Positions 8,514-18,411 are shown, counted from the first letter of the stretch. The stretch is 30,865 nt of DNA from Cladosporium sp. IMV 00045 (GCA_001931905.2 MSJI02000347.1:1-30865); one strand, 5' to 3'. The notes: generated by a model not told the origin, from the letters alone. A program made the numbers and translations.

Positions 8514-11500
8514 ATGGATTCCGAGCCTCGTTCCTACGGTAGCCGACGGCCCTCGGCCGTGATCGATGATGAAGGATGGCAGCGAAGACGAAGCGCCATG
8601 TACCGTCGCGAGTCGAACCTCAGCGAGGCCAGCATTTTCAACGACGTGGAGATGGCACAGGATGAGGTCTTCTCAGGCCCAATGAGCGAGAGTGTTCCGA
8701 CCGCGACCAGTATCTTTTCCCATCGCAGACCGAGGGCTGATTCCACCACGAGCTTTGCCTTCTACGAGGATGACCGCGATTCTGTTTCTGGAGAATGGTC
8801 TGACGAAGACGTGGTGTTCGATGAGCAAGATGAGCTCGACGATGTGGAACGCCAAAGCTATGATGAACAAGAGGACGTGTCATTTGAACAAGATGGCGGC
8901 GAAGATGATTTGTACAGAGAGAGCCAAAGACCGGGTCGGAGCAGGCATTCTTCGGGCTTCTCAAGGACATCCAGAAGGTCGGGTTCGTCAAGAGGTTCAA
9001 AATCTCCGGGAAGGGGATCGATCGAACGCCCGCTCTTGAGTAGGCACTCGTCTGCTGGCTCGGATACTAGTGGATATCGATCCGGCGGTCGTGTCAGCCA
9101 GAAAATCTACATTCATACGGAGGACATGACCATTGTGGTGGCTGGCTTCAAGACTTCCGTCATTGGATTTGCACTGTACTTGTGCATCTGCGCGCTTACC
9201 GGAGGTCTTGGATACTTGATCTTTCGATGGCTACCCAAATGGTATGTTGGCTTCACTGGCAAGCCGACTCCCCTTGGCAAATGCGATTGGGTCGTGGTTG
9301 AGAATCAGTGGGGAGAAATGGCGGTCCAAGACCTGAAGGTTCTCGAGTTTGGAAACTCACTCTCCTCGGTGTTTGGTCAAACTGGAAAGGGCAAGATGCA
9401 GGACTATGATGAATACGACGATCCAATCATGGATGAGCTACGAATTCTGGATTACCGCTATATTCGATTCTGTTTTCACCCGTTGAAGGACAAACTGGTA
9501 CCAGGCAACACATGGCAAGATCCTGCCTGGACAGATGTGACTGCAGCCAAAGCAGGCCTGGACAGCGACGAGCAGGAAAATCGGGAGCGCATCTTTGGCA
9601 GGAACGTCATCGACATTGAGCAGAAAACGACTGGTCAGCTGCTTATGGACGAGGCATTCCACCCGTTCTATGTCTTCCAAATCGCAAGTTTGTTCCTTTG
9701 GTCTGTTGATGAATACTACTACTACGCCGCTTGCATCTTCATCATCTCGGTAGTCAGCATTACTACGACACTTATTGAAACGAAGGCGACCATGAAACGT
9801 CTGCGGGAGATTTCTCGTTTCGATTGCGACATCCGTGTCATGCGCAGCGGCTTTTGGCGTTATGTTGATTCCGGCGATCTCGTGCCTGGAGATGTCTACG
9901 AAATCACGGACCCAAATCTCGGACAGTTTCCTTGCGACAGCCTGCTCCTATCTGGTGATGCAATTGTCAACGAAAGCATGTTGACCGGCGAATCTGTGCC
10001 CGTCTCAAAATCGCCATCCACCGACGAGACTCTCGAGCTTTTGAACCTTGCAGCTTCCAATATTCACCCTGACGTTGCACGACACATGTTGTTCGCCGGT
10101 ACAAAGATTATTCGCGCAAGAAGACCACAGGACGACAAGAGTGACGAAGCAGCTGCTCTTGCTTTAGTCGTGCGAACTGGGTTCAACACCACGAAGGGCG
10201 CCCTCGTCCGATCGATGCTCTTCCCTAAACCATCAGGCTTTAGTTTCTATCGTGACTCCTTCAGGTACATCGGAGTGATGGCTTGTATCGCTGCCGTCGG
10301 CTTCGTTGCATCCTTCATCAACTTCGTGCGCCTAGGACTAGCCTGGCACCTGATCGTGGTTCGCGCACTGGATCTCATCACAATCGTCGTCCCGCCAGCT
10401 TTGCCTGCAACGCTTGCCATTGGTACTAACTTTGCCTTGTCTCGTCTGAAGGGAAAGCAGATTTTCTGCATCAGCCCGCAAAGAGTCAATGTTGGCGGTA
10501 AACTGGATATCATGTGCTTCGACAAGACTGGAACGCTCACCGAAGATGGCCTCGATGTCCTTGGTGTGAGAGTCGTCCAGAGACCTCACAACCGCTTCGG
10601 TGACATTCTCACCGATTCAAACGAGTTGCTCCCGGGAGCCACCTACGAGCGCGACCCGACCATGGATTACAACGCCAACAAGGCCATTCTGTACACCATG
10701 GCGACCTGCCATTCTCTTCGTGTCGTGGATGATGAATTCATTGGAGACCCGCTCGACCTCAAGATGTTCGAGTACACTGGCTGGCAATTTGAGGAGGGTT
10801 CCGAAAGACCTGCTGCGGGTGATGAGGACGACGATACCTCTCTCACGCCTTCGGTAGCACGTCCACCGCCAGGTCTGGAGCTCGACTTGGATGAGGAAAG
10901 AGACTCTCCTAACAGCCGCCGGCCTATCGAGCTTGGTATCCTGAAGTCATTCGAGTTTGCATCGCAATTGCGTCGTGCCAGTGTTATCGTTCGTCAATTT
11001 GGCGAGAAGAGCGGAGACGTGTACGTCAAGGGCGCCCCGGAAGCAATGAAAGGCATCTGTCGACCTGATAGCTTCCCTCCGGACTATGACGAACTTCTGG
11101 CTTATTACACCCACAGAGGCTTCCGTGTCATCGCATGCGCTACCAAGCATATCTTCAAGCTCAACTGGCTGAAGGTGCAAAAGATGAAGCGCGAAGAAGC
11201 CGAGTCAAATTTGGAGTTTGCTGGCTTCATCGTTTTCGAGAACAAGCTCAAAGAGGTCACCACTGATGTTATCACCGAGCTCAGAGAAGCCAACATCAGA
11301 ACAGTGATGTGCACTGGTGACAACATCCTTACTGCCATCAGTGTTGCCAGAGAATGTGGCGTCATTGACCGCACTGCTCACTGCTTCGTTCCTCATTTTG
11401 CAGAAGGAGATTCTCACACGGCACTTTCCAAACTCGTATGGGAGAGCGTTGACAACCCGATGTACCAACTGGACGAGAACACACTGAAGCCTCTACCGCC

Positions 11501-12611
11501 ACCTGCAGAGCACGACTCTTCCTTACCTTATGATGTTTCCAATCTTCGCAACTACTCTGTTGCGATCTCAGGCGACGTTTTCCGCTGGATTATCGACTTC
11601 GCGTCTGAGAAGGTACTCAGGGAGATGCTGGCCATTGGACAAGTTTTCGCGCGCATGTCACCCGATGAGAAGCATGAAATGATCGAGAAATTCCAGAGCA
11701 TTGACTACTCTGCCGGTTTCTGCGGTGATGGCGCCAACGATTGCGGTGCACTCAAAGCTGCTGATGTCGGCATTTCGCTCTCTGAGGCGGAAGCGTCGGT
11801 AGCAGCGCCTTTTACCAGCCGAATCTTCGATATCAGCTGCGTCCCAGAGGTCATCCGCGAAGGTCGCGCCGCGCTTGTTACCAGTTTCAGCTGTTTCAAG
11901 TACATGTCGCTGTACTCGGCTATCCAGTTCACCTCTGTCAGCTTCCTCTACGCCTCTGCTAGTAACCTTGGCGACTTTCAATTCCTCTACATTGACCTGC
12001 TTCTGATCCTCCCGATCGCTATCTTCATGGGATGGTCAGGTCCATATGCACAGCTCAGTAAGAAGCGACCCACGGCAAGCTTGGTCAGCCGCAAGGTCCT
12101 CGTGCCGCTTCTGGGGCAGATCCTACTCTGCATTCTCACGCAACTCTGCGGTTGGCTAGTCGTTCGTCAACAATCATGGTACCAACCACCTGTACTTGAC
12201 AAGGAACATTCGAACTCCGAAAACAGCGAAAACACCACTCTGTTCACTCTGTCATGCTACCAATACATCTTGTCCGCTGTCGTTCTCAGTGTTGGCCCGC
12301 CTTTCCGCCAATCCATGGGTCAGAACTTGCCTTTCGTCATCACCATGGGTGTCACCCTTGCGATCAGCTCATACATGCTCTTTGATCCCGCTCCATGGCT
12401 TGCGGACCTCATGGAGCTGACCTGGATGAGCGTAGATTTCCGACTTTTCATCCTTGCGTTGGCGGCAGCCAGTTTCTTGTGCTCTTATCTGGCAGAGAAG
12501 AAGATCTTTCAACCTTTGGCGACTGCTATTGGGAAGCTTCGCGTGAAGCTTGGTGGGGAGAAGAAGAAGAGAAAGGAATATAAGCTCATCCTGGAGGGTA
12601 TGCGTTTCTGA
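8514..12611 (+). CDS. YPK9: P5B-type cation/polyamine-transporting P-type ATPase (Ypk9/ATP13A2-like)
   Basis: A single 1365-residue open frame. P5B ATPases act in vacuolar or lysosomal membranes; animal ATP13A2 exports polyamines from lysosomes and yeast Ypk9 protects against metals. The family-defining Pro-Pro-Ala-Leu-Pro of transmembrane helix 4 is at 627-631; P5A pumps have Pro-Pro-Glu-Leu-Pro. Other catalytic motifs are intact: actuator Thr491-Gly-Glu-Ser, phosphorylation site Asp670 in Asp-Lys-Thr-Gly-Thr-Leu-Thr, nucleotide-binding Lys839-Gly-Ala-Pro-Glu, and hinge Gly1071-Asp-Gly-Ala-Asn-Asp. About 200 N-terminal residues are hydrophilic, rich in Ser/Arg and then acidic, before the conserved N-terminal membrane-inserting hydrophobic region (about 214-245). 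Several membrane segments follow the hinge (about 1125-1345) before a Lys-rich end. No introns are needed. The call to P5B is firm; the transported substrate is inferred from relatives. Confidence 0.95.
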   Translation: MDSEPRSYGSRRPSAVIDDEGWQRRRSAMYRRESNLSEASIFNDVEMAQDEVFSGPMSESVPTATSIFSHRRPRADSTTSFAFYEDDRDSVSGEWSDEDVVFDEQDELDDVERQSYDEQEDVSFEQDGGEDDLYRESQRPGRSRHSSGFSRTSRRSGSSRGSKSPGRGSIERPLLSRHSSAGSDTSGYRSGGRVSQKIYIHTEDMTIVVAGFKTSVIGFALYLCICALTGGLGYLIFRWLPKWYVGFTGKPTPLGKCDWVVVENQWGEMAVQDLKVLEFGNSLSSVFGQTGKGKMQDYDEYDDPIMDELRILDYRYIRFCFHPLKDKLVPGNTWQDPAWTDVTAAKAGLDSDEQENRERIFGRNVIDIEQKTTGQLLMDEAFHPFYVFQIASLFLWSVDEYYYYAACIFIISVVSITTTLIETKATMKRLREISRFDCDIRVMRSGFWRYVDSGDLVPGDVYEITDPNLGQFPCDSLLLSGDAIVNESMLTGESVPVSKSPSTDETLELLNLAASNIHPDVARHMLFAGTKIIRARRPQDDKSDEAAALALVVRTGFNTTKGALVRSMLFPKPSGFSFYRDSFRYIGVMACIAAVGFVASFINFVRLGLAWHLIVVRALDLITIVVPPALPATLAIGTNFALSRLKGKQIFCISPQRVNVGGKLDIMCFDKTGTLTEDGLDVLGVRVVQRPHNRFGDILTDSNELLPGATYERDPTMDYNANKAILYTMATCHSLRVVDDEFIGDPLDLKMFEYTGWQFEEGSERPAAGDEDDDTSLTPSVARPPPGLELDLDEERDSPNSRRPIELGILKSFEFASQLRRASVIVRQFGEKSGDVYVKGAPEAMKGICRPDSFPPDYDELLAYYTHRGFRVIACATKHIFKLNWLKVQKMKREEAESNLEFAGFIVFENKLKEVTTDVITELREANIRTVMCTGDNILTAISVARECGVIDRTAHCFVPHFAEGDSHTALSKLVWESVDNPMYQLDENTLKPLPPPAEHDSSLPYDVSNLRNYSVAISGDVFRWIIDFASEKVLREMLAIGQVFARMSPDEKHEMIEKFQSIDYSAGFCGDGANDCGALKAADVGISLSEAEASVAAPFTSRIFDISCVPEVIREGRAALVTSFSCFKYMSLYSAIQFTSVSFLYASASNLGDFQFLYIDLLLILPIAIFMGWSGPYAQLSKKRPTASLVSRKVLVPLLGQILLCILTQLCGWLVVRQQSWYQPPVLDKEHSNSENSENTTLFTLSCYQYILSAVVLSVGPPFRQSMGQNLPFVITMGVTLAISSYMLFDPAPWLADLMELTWMSVDFRLFILALAAASFLCSYLAEKKIFQPLATAIGKLRVKLGGEKKKRKEYKLILEGMRF

Positions 12612-12730
12612 TCTTATGTAACATATTTATTTACTCAGGTGCTGTTCGCACATAGGTCATGTACAAGACCCATTCTACAAACACCTGATTATCACTGTGA
12701 TCGTCGTCCAGAATCTCGCGTCTTGATAAC
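12612..12730. other. Short convergent 3' region
   Basis: Only 119 bp separate the P5B ATPase stop from the amidase stop. Both transcripts must terminate in or across this gap, so overlapping 3' UTRs are likely. An AT-rich stretch at 12617-12636 could serve polyadenylation of the plus-strand gene. Confidence 0.5.
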
Positions 12731-14445
12731 CTACCAGACCAAATCCTTAACCACACGATCCGCTACCTCCAAAATCTTCTCCTCTTGGAGCCTCCTCCCT
12801 GTCAACTGCAAGCTTATGGGCATCCCATGCACAGCCGCGGCGTCATACTCCTTCGCTGTTGTCTCATCCATATCGCCCAACGCCTTGAAGTCTCCGGGTA
12901 CAACATCCAATCCCTTGTCAGCATGCAAGCCCGTTGGGAAAGACACGGAACTGTAGTCCAGAATGTTAAACACGCCAGTGTAGCCAATGTACTTGAACTC
13001 GCCATTCTTCACCGCGGCGTACGGGGTCGTCGGCAGCAAGATCGCATCAACGCCGTTGCTGGCGGCCCATTTGTCGAGGTACATCTTGCTGAGGTCGGTC
13101 CGCTGCCTCTGCAGCTGCCACAAATCGTACACGCCGAGCTCGGTGGCGGTCTCGTACGCTTTCATCTCCGGGCGGAAGGGCTCGTTGCCTTCTTCAAGGA
13201 TCTTGCGGATGCTCTTGCCGCCGTCTGCGAGGAAGAATTTGCCGATGAGATCGAGCGCGGTGCTGTGCCCGCTGGCGTCCCATTCGACGATCTCGTGTCC
13301 GCGGGATTTGAGCTGAGCAGTCACTTCGCGGAGGGCACGAGCAACTGGTGGAGTTGGCTGAACGACGTTGTCATGCCACAAGACGGCAATCTTGAGGCGT
13401 TCGGGGAGCGTGACAGGGCGCCAGGGAATCTCGATACATTTCGGATCTTTGAGCCAGGGGCCCGCGTCGACGACGCTTTTGGCGAAGAGCTTGAGGTCTT
13501 CCACAGAGCGAGCCATGGGGCCGTGGACGCTGCCTACGGATTCCTGGCCGGCCATGCCGCTGCGGGCGTCGAAGTGAGGGAACCGGCCGTAGGATGGGCG
13601 GATGGTGAAAATGCCAGTCATTGCTGCCGGAATCCTGAGAGAGCCGCCGATGTCTGTACCTACACCCAGTGGGCTGCCGAACGCGGTGATCAGAGCGGAC
13701 TCTCCGCCGGATGAACCACCGGAAGTGAGATTGCGGTTGCGAGGGTTGACGGTTCTATGCAGGTGTCAATGAACACGTCGTTGTTCGGGGGACTGCTGGC
13801 TTCCTCACCTTCCATAGCAGTTGTTGACCGACTCTGCTATCATCATTGCAGTAGGTACGTTAGTCTTGACGTAGGCCACCGCGCCCAGATCACGCAGGAC
13901 TTTGACGATAGTACTTTCTTGCTTCATGGGTTCGTCCGCCCAAGCACAAAAGCCGGTGGCGCTGGTCTTGCCGATAATGTTGAAGTTGTCTTTGAGAGAG
14001 ATAGGTAGACCATGGAGCGGACCTACGGTCTCGCCGGTCTGCTTGAAATGGTCGTCTAACTGCTTTGCCCTCTCTATCGCTTCGTCGAACATTGTCACGG
14101 TGAGGCAGTTGGTCTAATCGCAGGTATCAGCATGACTATCTCGAGCGACAATTATCATGTGAACGACATCCATACCAATTGATGCGCGACAGCTGCTCTC
14201 TTACAGTAAGCTCTAGTGATATCTTCTGCCTTCCATTCCCCGGTTGCAACGTTCTTGACTATATCGGTCGCAGACGTGGTAGTGATTGAGATTTCGCGCT
14301 CTGAGAACATTCCAGATTCATATGCGAATCCCATAACATCAAGCTGCTCCGCCGGCGGTAGCTTGTCTGCCGGGATACACCATTGCGATGGTATCGAATC
14401 GCTGAGTCTCGCACGAGCTTGTTGGCCGACTTTTTCCCAGGACAT
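12731..14445 (-). CDS. Amidase-signature hydrolase, AmdS/acetamidase-like
   Basis: Three exons on the minus strand: 14445-14176, 14113-13809 and 13754-12731, giving 532 residues, a normal length for fungal acetamidase-like enzymes. The amidase Ser-cisSer-Lys triad is intact: Lys131 in Leu-Pro-Ile-Ser-Leu-Lys-Asp, Ser206 in Gly-Gly-Ser-Ser-Gly-Gly, and nucleophile Ser230 in Asp-Ile-Gly-Gly-Ser. The spacing (Lys to Ser 99, Ser to Ser 24) equals that of fatty acid amide hydrolase. No signal peptide is evident, so a cytosolic enzyme releasing ammonia from amides is likely. The substrate could be acetamide, another short or aromatic amide, or a fatty amide; sequence alone does not decide. The start Met-Ser-Trp-Glu is typical of fungal AmdS-like proteins. 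GATA-core palindromes lie 190-250 bp upstream and suggest nitrogen regulation. Confidence 0.93.
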
Positions 14446-14635
14446 GATGTTATAGTGAGTGGCTTCGAACGTAGTTCCTGTTGAATATCAGCTGTGGCGA
14501 GTCGCACTGGCGTTCGACGAAAGTGGCGTATCGGAAGTACGATGACTGGCTCTGACCAAACAAGATCTCAGGCTTCCAGATGTTGTGACAGTTGTTCATG
14601 TTCTGCTATATATCTGTTTCTTCGGCGTATTGTCT

Positions 14636-14659
14636 CCGCCTATCCACAGAGATAGGCGG
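14636..14659. promoter_or_regulatory. GATA-core inverted repeat upstream of the amidase
   Basis: Perfect 9-bp arms CCGCCTATC and GATAGGCGG flank a 6-nt spacer (CACAGA). The right arm with the preceding A gives AGATAG, a match to the fungal GATA-factor consensus HGATAR; the left arm carries the GATA core in the opposite direction. It lies about 190-215 bp upstream of the amidase ATG. Fungal AreA/NIT2 GATA factors are known activators of amidase genes; binding here is inferred. Confidence 0.55.
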
Positions 14660-14664
14660 CGGGG

Positions 14665-14694
14665 TTTGATAGTTTTTGCCGAGAGGCTATCAAA
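14665..14694. promoter_or_regulatory. Second GATA-core inverted repeat upstream of the amidase
   Basis: Perfect 8-bp arms TTTGATAG and CTATCAAA are separated by 14 nt. Each arm holds TGATAG, a full HGATAR match, in opposite orientation. It starts only 6 bp after the first GATA inverted repeat. A further HGATAR (CGATAA on the minus strand) is at 14750-14755. Confidence 0.55.
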
Positions 14695-14812
14695 GGTGGG
14701 ACGAACGACAGATATTCGGATCGCCTTACGTTTGTTTAATATATCCGGATTATCGTGATTCGAAACGTCAGATGTTCGACTATTTGACCTGGAGTTCATC
14801 AGTTGTTAGTTT

Positions 14813-14824
14813 TACGTATACGTA
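14813..14824. repeat. 12-bp perfect palindrome TACGTATACGTA
   Basis: TACGTATACGTA equals its own reverse complement. It lies about 370 bp upstream of the amidase start. It could be a dimeric factor site; no known assignment is made. Confidence 0.4.
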
Positions 14825-15965
14825 GCAATGTAGACCGAAACTCGCGTTCATTTGCGAGGTCGGCCATACCCTGATGCCGAGGCTGTGATGGTGGCTTTCG
14901 ACCTTGCCGCCCCTGGAACACAGGAGGAGGCCTGTAAACTTTCGTGTGTTTTCACCTGTCTATATTCCATACTCTTCGACGACTTGCTCAAGTGATAATT
15001 TTGTTACCACCAAAATAGATCCCCAGTGATAAGCTATTCTTGCACACGTGCACCACGTTGTCCCTTCCTCGACACCCACGATCGAAGGCAACATCCAAGA
15101 AGGTCACAACCACCGTGGCGAAGCTCCTCAAAGTCTTACGGATCGCAAGCTACTGCAAGGACGGATTGAACATCTGGCGCACTGGTCGACTTACAATCGA
15201 GGCTTCTCGGAGCCCACCTTGATATGAGTGAAGATTGATGACGGCACAGACAGAACGAAGAACACTGCATGCACAGAGCGGCACTTCCTATCGGTCCGAA
15301 TGACAGGCCTCGAATATCATTGATTAGAAAAGAACAACCCCTCAAATCCTTCGACAGTCTATCGGTCTTGGAAGTTCTTGGACTTCGTCTTGTTCGTCGA
15401 ACCAAAACGAACGACCTCAGCCGCTCACAGCGCCCAGTACGCCTTAGTATCAAGGCTGCAGGATGAGCTTCCCGCCATCTGGAAAAGCGAGCAGCCTTGT
15501 GACCTTGTTTGAGACGTCGCAAATGTGATTTCTCATTCTCTCGAGTGCCTGCTTGAATTGCTTCTCAGCATTCGAAAAAGGACCACCGGCCCATAACTTC
15601 ATTCGCACTTCGGCAGCATCTGCTTCAAGATAATCGAGTGACTCGCTCTAACAGCGTGCCTCCGAAAGATTACTCATCTCACGTTCATTCACATGGCAAT
15701 CACAGCGTCAACACGCTTAAGCTGAGGGATTTGCGGGACACCCCTGACCCGTTCTACCCCATGTGGCTACCCCAAAGAAGGTTCATACCCCATGGCACGC
15801 TCTTACGCCGAGATGCGAGTGAGCATTGTGACCTGTAAATTCAACGTAGCACTCCAGTCACATCGCCAAATGAGACGCACTCGCTTGTCATGGTCTGCAT
15901 GAAGTTGTCCCGGCGTTCTTGGAACTTATGTGCCGCAAAATCTTGAGCATGCCAGACTCGTGGCA

Positions 15966-15973
15966 TATATAAT
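15966..15973 (+). promoter_or_regulatory. Candidate TATA box of the sugar transporter
   Basis: TATATAAT lies 124 bp before the proposed ATG at 16097, a normal spacing for a fungal TATA promoter with a moderate leader. Three TACCCC words lie about 180 bp further upstream. Confidence 0.4.
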
Positions 15974-16096
15974 CGTAGAGAACACCCGGTAGGAGTATCA
16001 CGCTCTTCCAATCTTGATTCCTCCCTGGCATCTCTACTTTCCATTCGGACTAAGATTTGATACAAAAAACAAAGTTGGCTGAGGTAATCTTCGATC

Positions 16097-18174
16097 ATGG
16101 GCTTCAAACTAAAAAAACCTGAGGATGCGGCAGGCGCTGTACGTTGTCTCCTTGTCACCATCAAACTATCACGACTATGCTCACGCCGATTAGGCCTGGC
16201 CGGCTATTGCTATCGGTCTGTTCGTTGCCTTCGGAGGCGTGCTCTTTGGCTATGACACTGGCACCATCAGCGGCATCCTCGCCATGCAATTGGTAAGACC
16301 AGGTTGTGACTCCGAGAACTCGACGCATTTGCTAATGCATCAGCAGTGGGTCATGCATTTTTCGAATGCGTTGTGATAATTGAGCAACTAACACAATCAT
16401 CCTCAGCTGGCAAGACAACTTCTCAACGGGAAACAACGAGAGGGTCACCTCCTCTCAAGAGTCACTCATCGTTTCCATCCTGTCGGCTGGAACTTTTATC
16501 GGCGCCTTGACCGCTGCTCCCGTTGCTGACCACTTGGGACGTCGATGGGGAATCATCAGCAGCTGCGCGATCGTGTTCAACCTCGGGGTCATCCTACAGA
16601 CCGTCACAACCGGAAGCCAGGAAATGTTTGTTGCCGGACGATTCTTTGCCGGCTTCGGTGTTGGATTGATTTCGGCAATGGTCCCTCTTTACCAATCCGA
16701 GACCTCCCCCAAGTGGATTCGAGGAGCGATCGTCGGAGCATACCAGCTTGCTATCACAATCGGCTTGTTCCTGGCAGCTATTGTGAACTACGCCACGAGG
16801 AATCGTGATGATACCGGATCATACCGCATACCGGTCGCCGTGCAGTTTGCCTGGTCGCTTATCATTTGCGTTGGGTTGTTCTTCCTCCCGGAGACCCCAC
16901 GTTTTCTCATCAAGCAGGACAAACATGATGAGGTCAGTGCCCTGATATGACTTGTGCGGTCTTCCCTCTCTGACATGACAACAGGCGGCGAAATCGTTGT
17001 CGAAATTGCGTCGTCTGCCGACAGACCATCCGGCTATAGTAGAAGAGCTTGCAGAGGTTGCTGCAAACCATAGTAAGCTCCATCTCTTCTGAGCCAGGTC
17101 TCGCGATTGATCCAAAGGCCACAATCTAACCTCCTGTCAGACTACGAGATGAGCGTGTCCAAAGCCACATACCTCGACTGCTTCCGTGGCGACATCGGCA
17201 AGCGCCTCTTGACCGGCTGCGGGCTCCAGGTGATTTTGCACCAAACTGCAACTTTTGCAATGGCCCAAGTCTGACCCCTTCGTAGGCCCTCCAACAACTG
17301 ACCGGCGTGAATTTCATCTTCTACTACGGCACAGCCTACTTCGAGCGTAGCGGTTTCGAGAACCCATTCATCATCCAAGTAGTAACCAAGTAAGCAAGGC
17401 CGAACGATCTCGCAAAACCACCAACCCCCCCAAGCAAATCCAGCTCACTGACAACGCTTCTAGCTGCGTAAACGTAGTCTCAACATTCCCCGGCCTCTAC
17501 CTCGTCGAGAAAATGGGCCGTCGCAACCTCCTCCTCATGGGCGCCGTCGGCATGTGCGTGTGCCAGTTCATCGTAGCCATCGTAGGCACGACGGCAGGTA
17601 CAAGCGATCTGCCCGCGCAGCAGGCCGCCATCGCTTTCGTGTGCATTTACATCTTCTTCTTCGCCTCCTCCTGGGGCCCGGTGGCCTGGGTCGTCACCGG
17701 CGAGCTGTTCCCGCTCAAAGTGCGCGCGAAATGTCTTTCCATGGTGAGTGAACTGCGATGCAAAACCACTCCCACAAGGAATCTCGAGACTAACACGCAC
17801 CAATCCAGACAACAGCAACCAACTGGCTCCTCAACTTCATCATCGCCTTCGTCACACCCTACATGGTCGACGAGGACCAAGGCAACCTGCAATCGCGGGT
17901 GTTCTTCATCTGGGGCTCGTTCTGCTTCTTCTGCATCGCTTTCGTGTGGACCATGATTTACGAGACGAAAGGGCTGGCGCTCGAGCAGGTCGATGAGTTG
18001 TACGGCACGGTCACCAAGGCTTGGAAGAGCAAGGATTTCCGTCCGACGATTTCGTTTCTGGAAGTGCAGGGCGCCGCGAGGAAGGGCAGTTTGGCCGAGT
18101 TTGAGGAGGAGAAGAGGAGGCAGAGCGAGGGCGTGGCGGAGGTGGAGAGGGAGGGTGGTGCTGCTGGGAAGTAG
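16097..18174 (+). CDS. MFS sugar (hexose-type) transporter
   Basis: A 12-helix sugar:proton symporter-family protein of the plasma membrane. Exons supported by frame: 16097-16138, 16194-16292, 16407-16932, 16985-17072, 17141-17229, 17286-17389, 17464-17743 and 17809-18174. Joining exon 2 to 16407 directly breaks the frame. Frame is kept by a 2-nt exon at 16344-16345 (531 residues) or by retaining 16293-16343, which is 51 nt without a stop (548 residues). Sugar-porter signatures are clear: Phe-Gly-Tyr-Asp-Thr-Gly in helix 1, Gly-Arg-Arg after helix 2 (92-94), Arg-Phe-Phe-Ala-Gly-Phe-Gly-Val-Gly, Pro-Glu-Thr-Pro-Arg-Phe near 209-214, Gln-Gln-Leu-Thr-Gly in helix 7, and Tyr-Glu-Thr-Lys-Gly after helix 12. 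The ~70-residue cytosolic tail is highly charged. It resembles filamentous-fungal monosaccharide transporters; the exact sugar is unknown. Confidence 0.9.
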
Positions 18175-18411
18175 AGGTAGGGTGTCGAAGGGGGGAGCGT
18201 GTGGATGTGTTGGATGGACTTTGGTGGTCGTCTAGTTGATGGCGATAGGTCGTATAGGCTTCACTGATTGATAGAGGCATGGAGACTCTGTTCACAACTG
18301 AGGTGCCCATATCAAGAGATTAAAGTTGTTTGAAATGTTGGGTATATTATCTTCTCACCAAATCTCCTCGACCTGGACCAAATTATTTTCATGAAAAAGC
18401 CACAGTCCGAT
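18175..18411. other. Convergent 3' region
   Basis: 237 bp between the transporter and WDR70-like stop codons. It holds the 3' UTRs; nothing else is seen. Confidence 0.5.

Larger units (their letters stand above)
14446..16096. other. Long intergenic region between amidase and sugar transporter
   Basis: 1.65 kb between divergent genes. The left part carries GATA-containing inverted repeats and a TACGTATACGTA palindrome and is presumably the amidase promoter. The right part carries three TACCCC words and a TATA box ahead of the transporter. In the middle, a minus-strand frame open from 15647 to 15450 directly follows an acceptor-like TTAG and reads like an amphipathic protein segment, but it has no identified upstream exon. 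Longer open frames here look like chance. Confidence 0.5.

Noticed and set aside
12785..13714. 309-codon plus-strand open frame
   Set aside because: It is antisense to the amidase third exon, which has intact catalytic residues and family length. No family match is seen for the antisense product.
15136..15522. 128-codon minus-strand open frame
   Set aside because: Arg/Ser-rich translation with no domain. It overlaps a different minus-strand frame (15450-15647) that reads more like protein.
12731..18174. Amidase plus transporter as a nutrient or secondary-metabolite gene cluster
   Set aside because: They are divergent, 1.65 kb apart, and flanked by housekeeping genes. There is no backbone enzyme or pathway regulator, so adjacency alone does not support a cluster.
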